Below are positions 6,467-7,926 of a stretch of 7,926 nt of DNA, piece by piece. Source of the DNA: an uncultured Rhizobiaceae group bacterium (GTDB lineage Bacteria > Pseudomonadota > Alphaproteobacteria > Rhizobiales > Rhizobiaceae); contig CALAIO010000254.1 of NCBI GenBank assembly GCA_937923355.1, positions 1 to 7,926 on the forward strand, written 5' to 3'. Each line of letters begins with the position of its first letter. The stretch's first letter is position 1. Under the pieces are notes generated by a model, which worked only from the letters and a program-made list of their open reading frames with translations, did no database searches and was not told the DNA's origin. Both the position numbers and the translations under genes were made by a program.

Positions 6467-7600
6467 TTGGAACTTTATGCAAAATTTAAAAAGGCATACA
6501 AAAACCAACGTCTTTTATCTGGACTAAGAAAGCAATTGCAAGAACACAATGGCCCACTGTTCTTACACGATACTCATTTTGCACGTGCGGTTCCAAAAAA
6601 AACTAAGCTCTTAGTTTATGATTGCGTTGACCTGCCTTTAATGCACCAACGTACGAGTAAGGCTCGTAGAAACAGGCACAAATATCTGCGTGCATTCACA
6701 GACTGTCATGCTCAAAAGGCAGTAAGTAAGGCTGATATCATAACGATGACCAGCCCTTATTATAAAGGGTTTTTATCGCATTGGTTGGGCAAAGAAATAT
6801 CTCCACTACCCTTACGAAATTTTATCGCCCAACCCAAAAATATAATTACTCCAAATAAGCAAATGGCCAGAACTCTGAAAGAATATTCAGAAGTAAAATT
6901 TTGGATGGTTATTCACAATCGGATTGGTGAATTTCTCGATATTGACGGTGTCTTACGAACGCTGAATGGGTTGCCTGTAACTTGGGGGCTTTGTTTTCTT
7001 GGGATAATGGATGGTAAGAATTCTAAGTCTGAGATTCAAAAAAGAGCTTCCAGTCTTAGCCCAAATCACACGGTTTTTTGTCATGATCCAATTTATGGAA
7101 TAGATAAACTCGCCGCGTTGAAATACTTCGATTTAGGGTTGGTGCCATTAAGGTTGGAAAGCCAAAACCTAAAACGATGTATCCCAAATCGGAGCCTTGA
7201 ATTTCTTTGCCTTGAAATGCAACAGCTGGCTTCTCGTACAAAACCCTTGAAGGATTTGAGTTTGGATTATCCAGATCATATTTTTGTGCCAGATAAGCAA
7301 GGCCAAATATATTTTGAGAAAGCTCTCAAAGAAATCTGCACAGAAATAGAGCAGAAGATAAAGCCACCAGCTATGTCTAGGGTTCCTGACTGGTCTGAAG
7401 ATTTTGATGTTTTCTTTAAGATGTTTGACGGACAAGTCTCGAACAGGAAACTTGATAAAGAGATCATTATTCTTTCTGAAAACAATCCTCAAAAAAACAA
7501 TAGGTTGTTTAACATTCAAAGTGGTTTGAAAAACGAAGGTTATTCAGCTGTTGTTCTTGAGATTGATTTACAAAACCATCAAGTGATTAGGCATCAATAA
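6467..7600 (+). CDS. GT4-like glycosyltransferase with a C-terminal partial second GT domain
   Basis: Divergent GT-B glycosyltransferase, 377 aa, probably cytoplasmic. The N-terminal half has FLHDTHFARAV (32-42), LVYDCVDLP (about 49-57) and TMTSPYYKG. The donor half shows a CHDPIYG...LAALKYFDLGLVPLRLE stretch and then PNRSLEFLCLEM with P240, N241 and E245, equivalent to the PNKLFEYLA donor-binding motif of many GT4 enzymes. The first Glu of EX7E is absent, as is common in this subgroup. After the helical tail ending near residue 325, residues 331-370 (KEIIILSENNPQKNNRLF and on to YSAVVLEID) look like the first strand and helix of a fresh GT-B domain that is then cut off. The TTG start has AAGGCGG (6451-6457) nine bases upstream and lies six bases after the epimerase stop. 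The next in-frame ATG is near residue 58, too late. The 3' end overlaps the minus-strand transferase by 14 bp. Confidence 0.75.
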   Translation: MELYAKFKKAYKNQRLLSGLRKQLQEHNGPLFLHDTHFARAVPKKTKLLVYDCVDLPLMHQRTSKARRNRHKYLRAFTDCHAQKAVSKADIITMTSPYYKGFLSHWLGKEISPLPLRNFIAQPKNIITPNKQMARTLKEYSEVKFWMVIHNRIGEFLDIDGVLRTLNGLPVTWGLCFLGIMDGKNSKSEIQKRASSLSPNHTVFCHDPIYGIDKLAALKYFDLGLVPLRLESQNLKRCIPNRSLEFLCLEMQQLASRTKPLKDLSLDYPDHIFVPDKQGQIYFEKALKEICTEIEQKIKPPAMSRVPDWSEDFDVFFKMFDGQVSNRKLDKEIIILSENNPQKNNRLFNIQSGLKNEGYSAVVLEIDLQNHQVIRHQ

Positions 7601-7926
7601 GCTTTTGTTTTTTAAAAAAGACAAACGTTACGGTTGATAGGCCTAATGCAATGCAGACTGATATAACTTGCCATGAGAGTTCGTGTTCATACAAAAAACA
7701 AAGATATGCCAGTCCTGCATTTAAAATGCTTACTATAAAACAATTTAACCTAATTACACTTTCAGTTTTTCCATTTCTCATTGCTATTTGATAAGCATGA
7801 TGATTATGAGATTTTAAAATATTCTGCCTTTTTGAAGCTCTTTGTATAACCGTGTAAGTCGTATCAACAAGAATATACATGAAAGGGATGAACCCTGCTA
7901 TCGAGCCATACTGAGCAAGGATATAA
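7587..7926 (-). CDS. Partial polyprenyl-phosphate sugar-1-phosphate transferase (WbpL/WecA-like), C-terminus
   Basis: This reading frame is open to the right edge, giving the last 112 codons of a longer gene whose start lies outside the window. The ATG at 7880 is internal. Known family members are multi-spanning inner-membrane enzymes that move a HexNAc-1-phosphate onto undecaprenyl phosphate, starting O-antigen or capsule repeat units. Visible here are a membrane segment GSIAGFIPFMYILVDTTYTVIQR, matching the family's FLFDATFTLLRR element, then the cytoplasmic loop KSHNHHAYQIA, equivalent to the AHRSHAYQ histidine motif of WbpL-like proteins. Two more membrane helices (about NCFIVSILNAGLAYLCFLY and WQVISVCIALGLSTVTFVFF) follow, then a lysine-rich cytoplasmic tail KKQKLIDA. 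Its stop lies 14 bp inside the convergent glycosyltransferase gene. The family call rests on about one third of a protein. Sugar specificity is not visible. Confidence 0.72.
   Translation of the reverse strand, partial: YILAQYGSIAGFIPFMYILVDTTYTVIQRASKRQNILKSHNHHAYQIAMRNGKTESVIRLNCFIVSILNAGLAYLCFLYEHELSWQVISVCIALGLSTVTFVFFKKQKLIDA

Noticed and set aside
7169..7519. 116-aa minus-strand open frame under the last glycosyltransferase
   Set aside because: It lies fully antisense to a gene with recognisable GT4 motifs, and its translation shows no conserved pattern.
7587..7880. Small 97-aa membrane protein starting at ATG 7880 on the minus strand
   Set aside because: The frame continues without a stop to the window edge, and the added residues complete the family motif, so this is the end of a larger transferase.

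Overview
The window is about 7.9 kb of a surface-polysaccharide (capsule, exopolysaccharide or O-antigen type) biosynthesis locus from a Gram-negative bacterium. It looks roughly 40% G+C by eye and is almost fully coding. Protein style suggests an alphaproteobacterium: a SqdB-like enzyme, a small membrane-anchored protein whose N-terminus resembles uncharacterised alphaproteobacterial proteins, and a WbpL-like initiating transferase. That taxonomic call is an impression from family resemblance, not a measurement.

Layout from left to right: (1) a GT4 glycosyltransferase on the + strand (TTG start at 53 or 41, to 1192). (2) A GT2 glycosyltransferase on the - strand (2061 to 1189), converging on the first gene so that both stops share the palindrome TTAA. 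(3) A 109-bp divergent intergenic region with a good -10-like box. (4) A five-gene + strand run: an unknown membrane-anchored protein (2171-3115), a soluble CapD/FlaA1-type nucleotide-sugar 4,6-dehydratase (3186-4235), a UDP-sulfoquinovose synthase-like SDR (4295-5449), a GalE-like nucleotide-sugar epimerase (5459-6460), and a GT4-like glycosyltransferase with an odd C-terminal extension (6467-7600). (5) The C-terminal 112 codons of a polyprenyl-phosphate sugar-1-phosphate transferase on the - strand (7926 to 7587). It overlaps the last + gene by 14 bp and runs off the right edge.

Probable joint function: the three tandem SDR enzymes make one or more modified UDP-sugars, the three glycosyltransferases add sugars to a lipid-linked repeat unit, and the WbpL-like enzyme starts that unit on undecaprenyl phosphate. 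The most notable gene is the SQD1/SqdB homologue. That family normally makes UDP-sulfoquinovose for the plant and bacterial sulfolipid, yet here it sits among glycan assembly genes with no sulfolipid partner visible. This raises the inference of a sulfonated sugar, or another product of the same chemistry, in a surface glycan. No RNA genes, insertion sequences, CRISPR arrays or convincing terminators were seen.
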